The notes beneath the pieces are model-generated. The model was given only the letters and a program-made list of their open reading frames with translations. It made no database searches and was not told where the DNA came from. Below, in pieces: positions 25,693-40,582 of a stretch of 64,000 bases of DNA. Numbering within the stretch: the stretch's first letter is position 1; each line of letters opens with the position of its first letter. Location: assembly GCA_000611775.1 (NCBI GenBank), contig KK106983.1:2910808-2974807 (forward strand), given 5' to 3'. The DNA is from Umbilicaria muhlenbergii (lineage: Eukaryota; Ascomycota; Lecanoromycetes; Umbilicariales; Umbilicariaceae). The position numbers were made by a program, and so were the translations under genes.

Positions 25693-25954
25693 TATTAAGA
25701 TTATACAAATTATGAATCAATGCATGTGTTTTAACAGTTGACATTTAACTACAGAGAAGAATTCTAGTTTAAGAAGCAAAAGGAAGAAAGAGCATGAAGA
25801 TTAAAATCTTTATATGCATGTTAAACTCATTAATTTAATCACTGTTAACTCATTCAGTCATTCAGTGTTAACTCATTCAGTCATTTGATTCAGCACATTA
25901 TTCAGATCATTCAGATCATTTAGTTCAATTTAATGTTCAAGTGTAAACCTAATA
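25693..25954 (-). repeat. 5' LTR of Gypsy-3
   Basis: Reverse complement of the 252-bp LTRs at 40583-40834 and 33866-34066 plus 35190-35240, with a small extra CATTCAGT-type repeat that makes it 262 bp. Gag follows downstream on the minus strand after a (GATTCT)n low-complexity stretch at 25590-25621. Confidence 0.7.
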
Positions 25955-27422
25955 ATAATAAATTTCTGTTGATGTGCTTTTAATTTGTTATTAAATTATA
26001 TCTTCAATTCTTGTGAGATTATCTGAGAATGTGATAAAATTCTTTTATTAATAAAAAATATGAAATACTTTCTTATAAACTTTTATAAAGTTAATTTTAT
26101 ACTTCAGTGCTTACTTCTCTACTTGCTTAATTATTGTATTAATAGTAATTTTTAAGACTTTAAGTTCTTCTTAATACTTTAAAATATTTATCACTCACTG
26201 CAAAATCTTCTGCACTACTTGATAAATTTCATTAAAGATATTTAAGTCAGTGATAATTAAAATACTCATTGCTTAATTTATCTTTTTATTTTATTATTTG
26301 AGAAATTTTACTGATGATGTTGTTATGAACTTTTTTTTTATTTTAATCAATTTTTCAATTTTACTTCTAATGAAGTTTTTATTTTTTTTAAAATCTTTAT
26401 TATTTTTTTCCTCAATTAATATTATCTGTGTTGCACATAAAGTTTTTTCTTTAAGTGCATGTGAATATTATTTTAAGTCTTGTTTTTCACTCAGGTAAGT
26501 AAAGCATTCATCATTATAATAAACAATTTATAATATAATATTATGTAGTGTTTCTTTTAACTCACTGATTAATTATATAACTTGAAAGTGTTTTAATATA
26601 ATTTTAATATGCTTTCTTAAAAAACAATTATATTTGCTTTAACTTGTGATAATTCTCTGATAAAGTGTTTTATTTTATCATAATTATAACATTTTTTTTA
26701 TCTTTCTTGAAATTCTTCAATTGTGTCATGTCAATTTTTATCAGCTTTAAATTATAATATGATTTCTTAAAAGAGTGTTTTTTATGATAATATTTCTTAT
26801 AAATCTTTTTTATAATAATTACATTGAAATGTTTTTTCTTTTTTAATTATTACTTATACTGATAATTATTAATATGTATCACTTAATTAATTATTACTTT
26901 TAAATCTTTCAGTTACTTTAAGTATGTGACTTTATTTTTCACTTCTTCTTTTAATTTTTAATAAAATTAAGAGGTGAGGGTACTGTCTTTTTAATTAATT
27001 AACATGACAATATGACAAAACATCACTGCATATTTAATGATAAACTCTTTTTAAGTGAAATGATGTAACTGCCTTTTTATAATATGTTTTTTGTTGATGT
27101 TTTTAAATACTCTTATTATCATATTCTTGAAAGTTTTTAAAAATTTAAATATTTTATTAATTTCATCTTCTCATTCTGATAAGTCACTGTTGAGATAATT
27201 TTTCAAGTGTAATTTTATTCAGGTAAAAACTTTATTATAAAAATATATAATAACATAAAAAATCTTATCAGACTCTGCTGTAAATTAAGTATTATTAAAT
27301 TAAATATATAAATTAACTTAAAGGAAATATACTTGAAGCTTGATTTATTTTCTCTTAAAAAGATTAAGTAAGATTATCTTTAATAATTTTATAATAACTG
27401 TGTTAAAGATAAATATCAGCTG
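25955..27422. other. Very AT-rich spacer, nothing recognised
   Basis: Long T-rich and TTATTA-rich stretches with no domain, repeat partner in the window, or structured RNA that I can support. Short open frames here are composition artefacts. It is the original surroundings of the nested element that starts at 27428. Confidence 0.5.
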
Positions 27423-27427
27423 CTTTT

Positions 27428-27572
27428 TATTATGATTTTATCAGAGCCTCACCTCCTCTTATCTTACTTAATGTAGCTTAATGACTTATCTTAGCTTAAA
27501 GTAGCTTAATGAAGTCAGCATAAAAGCTGACTTCTTAATAAATAAAATATGACATCTTTATCACTCACAACA
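27428..27572 (+). repeat. 5' LTR of Gypsy-4
   Basis: 145 bp, ends TCACTCACAACA, mirrored at its start. Shares long exact blocks with 42949-43093, for example TCTTACTTAATGTAGCTTAA. CTTTT lies directly outside it. Confidence 0.85.
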
Positions 27573-30500
27573 AAAATGATAACAACATCATCATAAATGA
27601 TCATTAAGGCATCATAAACTGCTTTAACAGTTAAGTCTTCTTATTTAGCATCAGTTTTAATAAAGTTTTAACTTTATCATGTAAATCATTAATCTGATGT
27701 TCATGTCAGACACTAACTGACTGGCTTTAAATCAAGTTATGATAGCACTCAGTTATCAACTTCAAGACTTCATCAACTTAAATTATTATTAAGCTGAAGA
27801 TATCTCAATCATCAGAAAACAAGTCATAACCTGTGTTGTTCAAGAAAACACCAGATCAGCAGATGCTCAATTAAAGAAATTCAGTTAATTCATCAGAGCA
27901 GGATCTTGAGAATTTCTCATTTTATTATTTAAGTAAATCATAAATAAATCACAGTTAAATCATGATATCTGCAAGCTTTTAAAAGTTATTTTAGCTGCTG
28001 CATCCTCTCATACACAACATCAGAGCTCATGAGAATGTGAATGTCATTTTTTAATAAAACATCATCCTGACTCCTCTACTCATAACTCATTCATGTCAAG
28101 ATCATTCAATGAGCTTATCACTTAATAAATCATAAGTGAAACTGAGTCAATACATAATGAATGAAGGTTATTTCATGATTCAGGCATGATAAACAATGAT
28201 GAAGGAATCTCTTAAGAAGAGATGCAGCAACTTATTCAAGTTAACATTCAAGCAGCAGTAACAACAGTCATGATCAATATACAAGCAAGCTCACAAGACT
28301 CATCAGAATCATTAAGTGAAGCTGAACCTCTTAACTTTATTAATTCAGTAAGTGATGAAATCAGAAGTAACTCAGCATTCAGGCTCTGAGATATCAATTA
28401 CTTTGATCTTAATTCAAATGTTAAATCAGTTGAAGTCAAGGAGAATCATTAAATCTATCATAATGTGTTCAACTTCATCAATCATTTACATGTTAAAGCA
28501 CTCATCATGAATGCAGCTTTGTTTAAACAAAACCTGAATGCATGCCTGTTAAGAAAGATGAACATCTGATATATAAAGAAACTCACTCACCTTTTTCATA
28601 TAAGCTTGAGGAACAACAACAATGAGGTATTTGAATGATGTAATGCCTTGAAAGTCAGATTTTAAAATAACTTCAGTAGAGTCTTAACAGCTTTAAAGGC
28701 TTTACAGTACACTGTTCAGAATATTAAACATCATCAAGATTCAACCTTTTATATACAGTTCATCATTCTACATGAGAAGAATGCTGAAATCATCACAATA
28801 AAGGCAGCTTAGGTTTTAATCACTTATAAGCATTTAAATGCTGAGCTACACTTACACCTACCTCATCTTACATTAAACTTTATCATAGCGACCCTTATTG
28901 AGGACGTCAATTATCAGAAAGATATTTAATTTAACATGTACATCAAAGATTAAAAGTTTAGCCATGATAATATCTTCAATGATTGATGAGAACGCCGGCC
29001 AGTTAATTAACAAGATAAGCAACATTTTAATCATTCATCTCAATTTTAATTTCAAGGAAATAATTGTTCTCTGTTTTTTAATGCTGATTATTCTGTTAAT
29101 AACCTGTCCTTTCATAATGCTGAGTGATTTAATAAAGGATATGATCATTATCCTGCATATCAAGATCAGAGAAATTCTAACAATGCATAAGCACAAGATC
29201 AAACCACAGTCATACTTCAGCTTAAAAAGATACATCAATCACTCATGATCACAAATGAAAATGAAAAACCATTCACTGATGTAGATTAATCACTGAATTA
29301 AAACACTGAAAACAAGAACCTTTTTCAGCACTGACAGCTTAATCATTCTTGAGCTTATCATGAAGAGCCTGATGAAGATGATCAAGCAGCTTATCAAGAG
29401 TGAGAAGATGATTTTTATAAACAGACTTATCAGCAAGGTGCTGAGAATGCTTACATATTAAGTTTTCATGAATATAATAAGCAAGACAGTCAAGCCGTGA
29501 AAGAATTAAAAGGGGAATCAGAAAATTTAAATATAAATCATTATACATTCTTTTTCTTCTGCTGAAACTGTCATGAGGAATTCTGATTAAACAATAAACT
29601 GCATAAGCATATCTGAAAAGGCTGTCTATCAGCAGTCAATCATAAGTTTATTAAGAACTCACTCAATCATCTTATTATAATGAGCTCAATCAAGCTAAAG
29701 CAGCTTATGCAGGGATACACTTTTCAGGATTGATGATATATCACAGTAAAGATGAGATTCAGTGAAAAGCTGAATACACTCACAGAGTCAGTCTGCATTG
29801 ATAGTAGATACATTATGAGCATCATTAACAAGCAGTTCTTTCACAGATTAACCTTGAATGAGATTCACAAGATGAAGTGAACAGCATCATTAATCTTAAT
29901 TCACAGCCTTAAGATTGCAACTCATCAAGTAAATGAATATGTCACTCTGAATATTTACCTCTCAGGCACTGACAGCAGGACAGTTCACATCAGTGATGAA
30001 TTTCACTTAATTAACAACCTCAAAGCAAACATGCTTTTTGAGATGAATATACTGACAGCAGAGAAGATCACAGTCAAGCTGTGATTAAAAAACTTAATGA
30101 CTGTGATAAAAAACTGTCAAAATATCATCATTCTGCTACATGTAACAACTAAATTTAACGCTTGAATGAATAAAACAGTGACATTTAATGAGTACATTGT
30201 GATTTCATCACAGGCTCAAATTGCAGTACTCATTACACTGTTTCATGAAATTGAGCTCTTCAAGGACAGGGACCTCTTATTTAAACTGAATAATATCAAT
30301 ATTAAACTCATGATGTATGCTCACATCATCAATCATGTGATGTCTGAAGTACTGATTTACAATGAGTCTGAAAAGCCTGTAGTTCTACCTCAGAAGACTC
30401 ATCTAGATCAGGTAATAAAATATAAAGCAAACAGCTGTTACTCAGTTCACTTGAACATCTTAATGCTTGTTACTCAGAAGACCTGCTCAAGAGATAATGA

Positions 30501-33500
30501 GAACTGAGCATGCTGAAGTTTTTAAAACATTTTAACTGCAGTCACAGCATTCAATATAGTCATGAACAGCTTATTCACAGGAAACTTTTCATTTTCATCA
30601 TAATCATCTGCAGAGAGCCTGCTACTGAATGAAATCATTATGTGTGATGATGTGAGCATCATGTACTGAATTACTGAAGTCATCAATCAATACCTTCAGC
30701 TATGAGAAGATCAAGGCAACATCATTAATGTTTTAAAATTAAAGTGAATGAACATATTACTTCTTAATAACTGAAGAGAGCTTTACAAGGCTGAGTAAGT
30801 CAAGATATACTCATTAAGAAAGCAAGACAAGAAGTTTATTAATAAAATATTCAATATACTACATGTTGAAGATCATCTGAAATGAGTGTTAATCATCATC
30901 TCATTCACATACCCTTGTTTCATCATGTGAAGAGATACTCAAGAAGGCTGTAAAAAAAGAATGATCATGAATATATGAACTTTAAATAAAATAATGATGT
31001 CAGATGTTTACTCAGTGTCATCTCAAGCTGAAATCCTCACAGCAGTACATGAGTTCAATTACATATCAACAGTAGACTGCAGCAGCTTCTTTCATCAATG
31101 AAGGATAAAATTAAAGACATGTCACAAGCTTATCATGTCCTCTCACTGAGGCCAGGAAGTATTTAAAGTGATGATGATGAAATATAAAAACTCATCAGCT
31201 TATGTACAAAGAATGATAAACAAAGTTCTTTAAGAGCAACACAAATTCACATGAGTTTATGTAAATGACATTATTATATTCTTCAACATGTTAAATGAGC
31301 ACCTGCATCACCTAAATAATGTATTCAGGGTGTTAATGAAGAAGAATATTTATCTCTCTCTTAAGAAATCATTTCTTAATTATTCCTCAGTAAAGCTCCT
31401 TGATCAGAGAGTTAATGCTCTGAGACTGATCACAGCAGCAGAGAAACTTGCAGTCATAACATGTTTAAAATTCTTAAGATCACTGAGCGCTCTTGAGAAA
31501 TACCTTGATCTTATCAGGTATCTTCAATAGTATATATTAAAATATACAGTTATTTCAAAGTCACTTCAGGAACAGAAAACACTGCTAAATAAAATCATTA
31601 AAAAGTGATCAAGTAAGTTAATTAAAAGCATAATGAAAAAAAAGATCATTAAAAGAGTAAAGATAAACATGTCAACTTCATGAGAGCTTCAAGCATTCAA
31701 TTAATTGCAAATAATGTTCTTCAGATTAATTATATTAACACACTTTAACTTAACCTGTCAGCTGTATGTTGACTTAAATGTGTTAAAAGAATTCAGGTTC
31801 AGTGCTCACATGTATCACTGTTGAAGTAATGATGAAATCAAGGGAGAATCAGCTTCAGAGGTGAAATAAAAGAACATGAAGCTTATATGTTTCCTCAGCA
31901 GGCTGTTAACAGATGTGAAGATTAAGTACTGACTCACAGAACTGAAAGTGACAGGTTTAATATAAGTTGTTCAAAAAATATGACACATGATTGAATCAAC
32001 AGTCAAAGTGACAATCATATACACTGATCACTCAGTCATGATCAACATTGTATGTCAGTCAAGCTTATTAATGACTTCAACTGAGAAGATGAACCTACAC
32101 TTTATTTGAGCATTTAAATACTTTCAACACTTTCACCTCAACATTCACTACAAGCCTGATAAATTCAATGTTATACCAGACGCGTTGTCAAGATTAGCAG
32201 GGTAAAACTATCATCAAGAATCAGATACATCAACACTTAACACTTTTTATACAACTTTAATTTATAACAATGACCCGGCTGTGTACCTGATATCATTAAT
32301 GAAGCTGAATGCAGAGTTTCAAAAACACCTGATGAATAAATACACTCAGAACATTCAATGAATTAAAGTCAAGATCATGATAAAGGTGAACATTAAATTA
32401 AAAGAGAATGTCATGACTTTATCATATAAGTTGATAAACAGGCTAATATATTACAAGAACTTGAAATGCAGTCTTCAACTGAATATCTCAACAGTAAAAG
32501 ACTTGAAAAAAGAGTTATTTCAGCAAGCACATGATGAGTTAAGTCACTCAGAGTACATGAGAACACATGAGCATTTAACAGAAGAATTATACTTCTTTAA
32601 TCTTTCAAAGAAAGTTCATGAGTTTATTCATTCATACTCTTAATGTCAGCTCTGTCAAACACTCAAGCATAAATCATACAGTGCTCTTCAATTAATTCTG
32701 ATGCTTTCACATCTTTTTCATATCATTTTATTAAACTTTATACTGAGACTGCCTGTAACACCTCTGCTGAAAGAATATGACTGCATAATGTCTTTAACAG
32801 ACAAATTCAGCAAAGTGGTAAGCTTTATCCCCGGCAAAATCACATGAAAGAATACACAATGAGTCATAAAGTTTCTCAACTGTTTAACTCTTATGAACTA
32901 AAGCTTTTTCATGATAATCCTGACAGATAAGGACCTGAAATTCATGACAGAAATGTAAAAGAGCATCTTTAAGCAATTGAAAGTTAAATCATTACTTTCA
33001 ACAACATATCACCCTCAGACAGATGATAACTCTGAAATTATAAATTAAACAGCAGAAATCACTCTATAATATTTCCTGATGACATTAAAGAACATCAGCA
33101 GTTGAGTCATAATATTATCAAAAATGCAAGCAGCTCTGAACAACTTTATGAAGTATTTCAACATCATTAAAACCTCAACTGAAGTCCTTTATAAATTCTG
33201 AATCAGAGAAGCACTCAACCTTTTATAAGTTAATAAAAACAGTGAGCCTACAAATGAAACAACTTTAAGAGATATTCAAGATGTTAATCTCACAAACTTA
33301 ATGACAGTAATGATGAAATACAGATCAACAGCAGTTAATGTAAAAAACATCATTATCTTTACTGTCATACACATGAAGAAGTATTATGACAGCAGGCATA
33401 CATCAAAATTCTTTAAGATCAGTGACATGATCAACTTATAATTGCACTGAGGATATATTATATCAAGCATTCAGAACAAGAAGATTAAACAGCAGTTTAT

Positions 33501-34066
33501 GAACTCATTTAAAATCATCAAGAGAATTAAATGCTTGACTTATAAATTAAATCTCCCCTCTCATTGATGAATTCATGACATCATATCAATAGCTCACCTG
33601 AAAAGTGCAATCACAGTTGACTCATATAATCAGCTAAGGTCAAATCATCTGCTGTCAGTGATGATGAACAGTGATTTAAATCATTATGAAATTAAATGCC
33701 TGCTCAAGAAGAAAACAAGATGCTTTAAACATAATGACTGCAAAATAATCACTGAATACTTTATATGATGAAAAGGCTACAGCTCTGAACATGATGTATG
33801 ATACAATATTAAGAATCTGAGAAGTGCAAGAAATCTCATAAAAGCATATAATGATGCACACATGATGTCAGGTTTATGCTTGAATGTTAAACTGAACTGA
33901 ATGATCTAAATAATACTGAACTGAATGACTGAACAGGTTAGCATTGAATGACTGAACAGATTAACAGTGATTGAATTAATGAATTTAACATGCATATAAA
34001 AGCTTTGTTCTTCATGCTCTTTTTTTCTTTCACTTCTTAGATTAGAATTCTCTTCTGTAGTTAAAT

Positions 34067-35187
34067 CATCCGCAACTTGGCAGCCCGCTCAAAAATAAGG
34101 TTTTAGTTAATAGTACTTTATGCGCTCAGAGCACTCTCTGAGCAGTAAATGAGCTCATACAAATCTTACACTTTAAATGACTATTATACCTTCATGAATA
34201 ATAAAAAACTTTTTATTGAAAAGTTTTAGATCTCTTTATTCTGTACACTTTACAAACTAAAGATTTCTTCATAAGTTTTAATTTGCAATAGTTATGAATT
34301 AAAAAACTTTTAACTAATTATAAATATATTAGCATATTAAATAACTATTGCGCTTTTATACTTATGATATAACTTTCAATTTATAAGTTGTAGAGAATAA
34401 GCTGTTTAAGAGTTTTCTTATACAAAGTTTCTTTTTATGTGTTGTTGTGGTTGAGTTATTCAAAAAGTCATTAAAAGTCAGTTTATTAATGTTGTGATTT
34501 TCATCACTGAAAGCTTGAAATCAATGTAACTTTTTAACAACAACAGTTATAAAAAAACTTTAAGTTATAAAACTGTTAAATAGCTTCTTCTCTACAACTT
34601 ATAAACTAAAAGTTATATCATAAGTATAAAAGCGCAATAGTTATTCAAAGTATGTGACTTTTTTTAAAAGATTTCTCGCTATTGAAAACTTGAATTAAAT
34701 ATAACTTAACAACAACAGCAGTTATAAAGAAACTTTTAATTTAACATTAATAAAGAATACTATTTTTTATAATTTATGCATTGAAAGTTTCATCATATCT
34801 GTTGAGGTGCAAAAGTTATTAAAGTGTGTAAATTTTTAAGAGGCGAAAATCTTGAAGTTCTTTAAATATTCAGAACTCAACACTTATACAGTGCTTTCAG
34901 ACTCAACAAATCATGATTTTTGATTGCAGAAAAGTGAATTTTAGCAAAAGTTTACTTATTATAAGTTTTACTGTTATTATAACACTGTGTGTGTACTTGT
35001 TTAAACAATTGTTTTAATAATTGTTTTTTTTATCACAAAATTTTGATGTTCTGCTCAAGATTTAAGGTTGAGCTCAAAGCGCTCAGAGGCTGCTAAGAGC
35101 GGCTGTTAGCTGAGACATGAGATCAGAAGCTCAGAGCGCTCAAAGTGCTAAAAACTAACTCAGAGCTAACTTGCTAAATTGCTGATG
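34067..35187. mobile_element. FB element copy 2, inserted in the 5' LTR of Gypsy-5
   Basis: 1121 bp from CATCCGCAACTTGGCA to the inverted end TTGCTGATG. The undisturbed site is visible in the 3' LTR near 40773, so the insertion point and the 2-bp AT duplication (34065-34066 and 35188-35189) can be read directly. It has the same inverted arms and direct repeats as copy 1, but retains more CpG (AGAGCGCTC, AGAGCGGCTG), so it is less mutated or younger. No open frame of note. Confidence 0.85.
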
Positions 35188-38100
35188 ATGTCAGCCTGTT
35201 AAAACACATGCATTGATTCATAATCTGCATAATTTTAATATTATTTTAATCTCTTCTTTTATCTCCTGTTGCAAGGCACCCTGAACAAATTTGAAATTAA
35301 ATTGAAACTGAATCAGAATCAGAATCAGAATCAGAATTAAAAATTAATCATAATGATTAAAGAATCTGATAACATAATTTATTCATGAATTAAAGAGTCT
35401 TTATTAACTTCTGTGAATGATGAACAATTCTTCATCTTGAATGAAAATCTGATTGATCAGATCCTGACAGCTTCAACTGCAGAGACTTTAATTAATCTCT
35501 TACAGAAACATCTCTCTGAAGCAATGACTGCTCTTTAATAATTAATCACTGATCATGAGCAGTCTTTGAATAAAATCAACATCATTATAAAGGCACAAGA
35601 AGAACTTCAAGCAGATTATGAAGAAATGAAGAATAAGAATAAAAAACTGAAGAAGAAAGTTACTGAATAAGCTGATGTGATAATATACTTTAAATGAAGA
35701 ATCATAATCATCTTCATAAGCACTCTTCAACCTGATTTCCCTTAACTCATAATTGAAGGATTATTCAGCTTTAAATTATTAAAGCTCTCTGATTCACTGA
35801 TGTTCTTCAGTGATCATTTAAAATACAACAAATGAGTAGTGAAGATCAGAAACTACTTATTAACAATGAATGAATAATACCTCACTGAACAGATGAAAAT
35901 AACATATGTGAAAATCAGAGTTGAGGGTGACTCTGTCAAGCACATAAGGTTTTAAATGAATTCAGCATCTTAAACAGTTTATTTAAATGTTATTAAACTG
36001 CTAGAACATTTAACCTGAATCTACAGAAACTCTGATTAAAAATGTATCATCATAGATGAATTCTGTAAACTTTATTAAGAATTCAAAGACTTCTCATTCT
36101 TCTGAGCTGATTTTCAGTGATATGTTACTGAATTAAATGAGTTTCTTGATTCATACTGAATAGGAGAACTTCTGAACAAGGTGAACAACATTATTCAATG
36201 ATAATTAAACACTGACAATGATAAACCTGAAGATCTTTATGAACTCATCAAGCACTGTCAGTGAATTGATCAGACCTTATGACTGCTTGATGCAAAGAAA
36301 ATCATTAAATTGAATCAGACACCCCTCTCTGCAAGTTAAACTCATATAAGGATTGAATGTTTTATTGAGATCTCAAGATCAACTACTTGAACAATCACTG
36401 AGTCAATTCCCTGAACTGAATGAATGAACTGAACGTCACACTCAGACGTCATCAAAGAACAACAGATGAAGAAAGGATGTTGTTTTAAATATAATGAACA
36501 AAAGCACCTTGCCTTAAACTGTCTGAACAAAAAGAAAGAGACTTCAGCATCAAGATGCATGTAATAAATCATATCTGATTCTGATTCTGATTTTAAATCA
36601 GATTCAGGAAAAGGTGTTCTTTTATTAAAGTCATGATAAGAAATGATGATAATCCTCTTGTGATATCAACACTGATGATTAATGAAAACATGCTGTTCAT
36701 CTGAACACTGTTTGAAGTGAATTGTAAGCTCACTCTGAATGAGGTTAAGCTATGAGCCAAGGCTCTACTTGATATTGAGTCAATTGAATATGCATTCATT
36801 AATGCTAACCTGACAAAGACTCTGATTGAATGATCTGAAATTAAGGCAGTGTCATTGTCAAAGCCTTGAACTCTACATGATTTTCAAAAGAAGACAGTGA
36901 GATGAGTTACACATGTGATTTATTCAACATTAAAGATTTGCAGTCATTCTCAGTGACTCACCCTCATGATGATTGTAAACATGAAAAATTATAACATTAT
37001 ATTAAGACTTCTTTGAATGAATCACACCTGAATTTTAATTGATCCTGTAAACTGAGTAGTGGTTTTCTCACTGAATGAATGAACTGAACAACTGAAGAAC
37101 TGAATGAACAAATGAATGAAATTAAACAAACAAACTGAACTGAAAGACTGAACACTGAATGAATGAACAAACTGAATAATTGAATCTGAATCACTGAAAA
37201 ACTTATCAGATCTTGAAGAAATTCATTTTAAAAGCAGATCCTGAACCAGCAGTTAATATTAAAATGATTAATACAGCACTGTTCACATTAAATATGAAGA
37301 AACATAATGAAATCTTTGTTATTTCTATTTAACAGATTGAGGAAGCATTGAACTTTAAATTAAAATTAAGTGAATTAAATATCAAGGTGATTCTCCCTTT
37401 CAAATATCATGACTTGATTGACATCTTTTTTAAAAAAACTGTAAATGAACTCCCTCTGCATTGACTTTATGATCACAAGATTATCTTAAAAGGTGAGCAA
37501 AAACTTAAGTATACACCTCTTTACAATATGTCACATGAGGAACTGGTAGCGGTGAAGAACTACATAAAAGACAACTTATAAAAAAGTTTCATTGAAGTCA
37601 GTCAATCATCAGTAGCCTCACTGATTCTGTTCATACAAAAGAAAGACAAGTTGTTATGATTATGTGTCAACTACTGAAAGCTGAATTTAATTATGAAGAA
37701 AGACTGATACTCATTATCTTTAATTGAGGAGACCCTGACTCAGATTTTAAAGATAAAATACTTCATCAAGATCAATATACAACAAGCATTTCACTGCATA
37801 TGAATGAATCTTGAATCTGAAGACCTGATAACTTTTCAAACAAGGCATGATTTTTACAAATATAAGATCTTGCCTTTCAGACTCACAAATGAATCAGTCA
37901 CCTTTCAGCACTTCATTAATGATGTATTATTTAATTTATTGAACACATGCTGTACAGCATATTTAAATGATATTCTCATCTATTCAGAGTTCTTATCTGA
38001 ACACTGAACTCATGTCTGAATCATTTTAGAATGACTGAGAAAGGCAAACTTACAAGCTGAAATCAAGAAGTGTGAATTTCACAAGACTGAAACTCAATAC

Positions 38101-40582
38101 TTAAAACTGATCATAAGATGTCATGACATCTGAGTGAATCTTGAAAAGATCACAGTCATTAAGACTTAAGAGGTACTGATCAACTTAAAACAACTGTAAG
38201 TATTCTTAAGTTTTTGTAACTTCTACTGATGATTCATAAAGGAATATTTCAAAATCATGAAGCTTTTAATCAGACTGACAGGCAAGAATATACTTTTTAA
38301 TATGTAAATTAAACAGTGTCTTCAAGCCTTTAATGAACTAAAGAACTGATTGATTAACATGTTGATATTACAACACTTTAATCAAACCTGAACATGTTAT
38401 CTTAAATGTGATTCATCAGATCTGATGTCAGCGGGTGTTTTATCTTAAGAAGATGATTAAGAACTACTACATCCTGTAGCATTCTTTTTTAAGAAGCTTA
38501 TATCAGCTGAATGCAATTACAAGATTTATGACAAAGAATTGTTGATCATTATTTGAAGTTTAAAGAAATGATGTGCTGAATTAACAGAAACAGAGAATCT
38601 GATTTAAATCTTAACAGATTATAAAGCCTTGAAGTACTTTATGATGATCAAGAAATTGACTCACAGATAAGTCAGATGAGCTGAGTTTTTTTCATAATTC
38701 AACTTTATGATCACCTACTGAACAGGCAAGGAAAATGAAAAGGTGAATGCACTCATTAAATGCTCAGGTGATCAATTAAAGAAGAATGAAAATGATAAGT
38801 GATTATGATATCAATCTTAAATCATGCTACTGAGCTGCTGCTTAAACTCATGCATTATTGCTGAACAAAAGGAAAAGGCTTCTCAGCTTTTAAAATCAGT
38901 TAAATAAGTTTTGAATGATTCAAACAATGATCTGAACAATGTTTTGAATGAATCAACTCTGAATGAATCAACTGAACAGGCTTTGAATGAAACTTTAAAT
39001 GAGTTGATTATCTGTTACATGAAAGCAGATGATTTCTGTCAGGAAGTCATAAACTTACTATAAATTGAAGCAAGACATTTCATTAAAATCTCTCTCAGTG
39101 ACTGTACTGAAGATGCAAACAGTTGATTACTGTATCAGGAACAGGTATGAGTTTCAGGAATCAACAATGATTTAAATAAAAATGAGTTATGACTTCAACT
39201 AATTCAAGAAGCACATGAACAACCAGTTGCAGAACATATTAAACACTGAAAGACTCTGAAACTGCTTGCATGCTCTTACTATTGACTCTGAATGAACTGA
39301 ATGATCAGTCATTTTGTTCAAAATTGTCACATCTGCCGCTGAACAAAGAATATGAATGAGCAGTATCAAGGAGTCCTGAAATCACTTTTAATTTCAAGTC
39401 ATTCATGACAAGATATTTCACTCAACTTGATTATCAGACTACTTAAAAATGAAGGATTCAATGCAATCCTGATAATTATTTGCAGACTAATTAAGAAAAG
39501 ACATTATATCTCTTGCTCAACAGATAAAGAAGGGGGAACATCAGTTGAATACATTACTGAACTCTTGCTCTGAAATGTGTGAAGATTTCATGAATTATCA
39601 CAGACAATTACATCAGACTGAGGGTCACAGTTTGTAGCATTACTTTGAAAGCACTTATGTGAATGACTCTGAATCAGATTGAAACCTTCAACCGCTTTTC
39701 ATTCAGAGACAGACGGGCAGTCTGAAAATGCAAATGCAAATGTTGAACACTACCTCAGAGCGTTTGTGAACTATCAGCAAGATGACTGAACTAAATGATT
39801 ATTAATGACTGAGTTCACAGTCAACAATGCAGATTCAGACTTCATCAAAGTTTCATCATTTTTTGTGAATAAAGGTTATCACCTCTAAATGAGCTTCAAC
39901 CTTAAATGATTGATCACATCACTGCTGACAAGAGAATGAATTCTGAAGGAAAAAGCTGATTTCATAATGAATCATATGAAAGCTTTACATGTGATGTTAC
40001 AAGAGAACATGACAGCAGCACAACTTCAACAAGAAGACTTTATGAACAGAACTTAAACATTAACATTAACATATTAAGTAGAAGACCTGATATGATTGTT
40101 AATAAAAAATATTCAAACAACTCATTCATTCAAAAAGCTGAATCACAAGAATGAAGGATCTTTTCAAATCAAGAAGAAAGTTTCAACTTAAACATATGAA
40201 TTAAAACTGCTTAAGTCAATGAAAATACACCCTGTATTTCACACCTTTTTATTATGACTCACTGTGAATGATTTTTTGCTTGAATAAATTAAGTCACCTC
40301 CGTCACCTGTAATAACTGAACAGGCTGAATCAGAATGAGAAGTTGAACAAATTAATGACAGCTGTTGATGAAAGAATAAATTACAGTACAGAGTGACATG
40401 AAAAGATTATTCATCTGATAAGACCTGATACAATGCTGATGAATTTAAACACTCATCTGAACTGAAAGAGATGTTTCATAAAAGGTACTCAAATAAGCTG
40501 ATCAAGTCATCAAATACATCAATGACAAAGCAGAAAAGTAAATGATCAGCTCATGAAGCTCATTAAACAGAGAGAGAGGTAA

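Larger units (their letters stand above)
21503..25954 (-). mobile_element. Ty3/Gypsy fossil, same family as Gypsy-5 (Gypsy-3)
   Basis: Minus-strand element of the same family as 33866-40834. The 5' LTR is 25693-25954; gag about 23400-25620 (with TM copy D inside); protease about 22950-23350; RT about 21800-22400, including a segment at 21870-22073 (FYKYKILPFRLINESVTFQH); RNase H begins about 21500-21780 and is cut at 21503. A low-complexity (TTCA)n tract fills 22735-22865, as at the matching place in its sister. Integrase, chromodomain and 3' LTR are absent. Heavily decayed. Confidence 0.75.

Noticed and set aside
26298-26498. Hydrophobic 66-codon frame (FFFILINFSILLLMKF)
   Set aside because: The hydrophobicity follows from T-rich composition; no start context, no neighbours, no repeat partner.
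28898-29248. 116-codon plus-strand and overlapping 67-codon minus-strand frames
   Set aside because: They lie within the gag region of the outer Gypsy in unsupported frames and show no domain.
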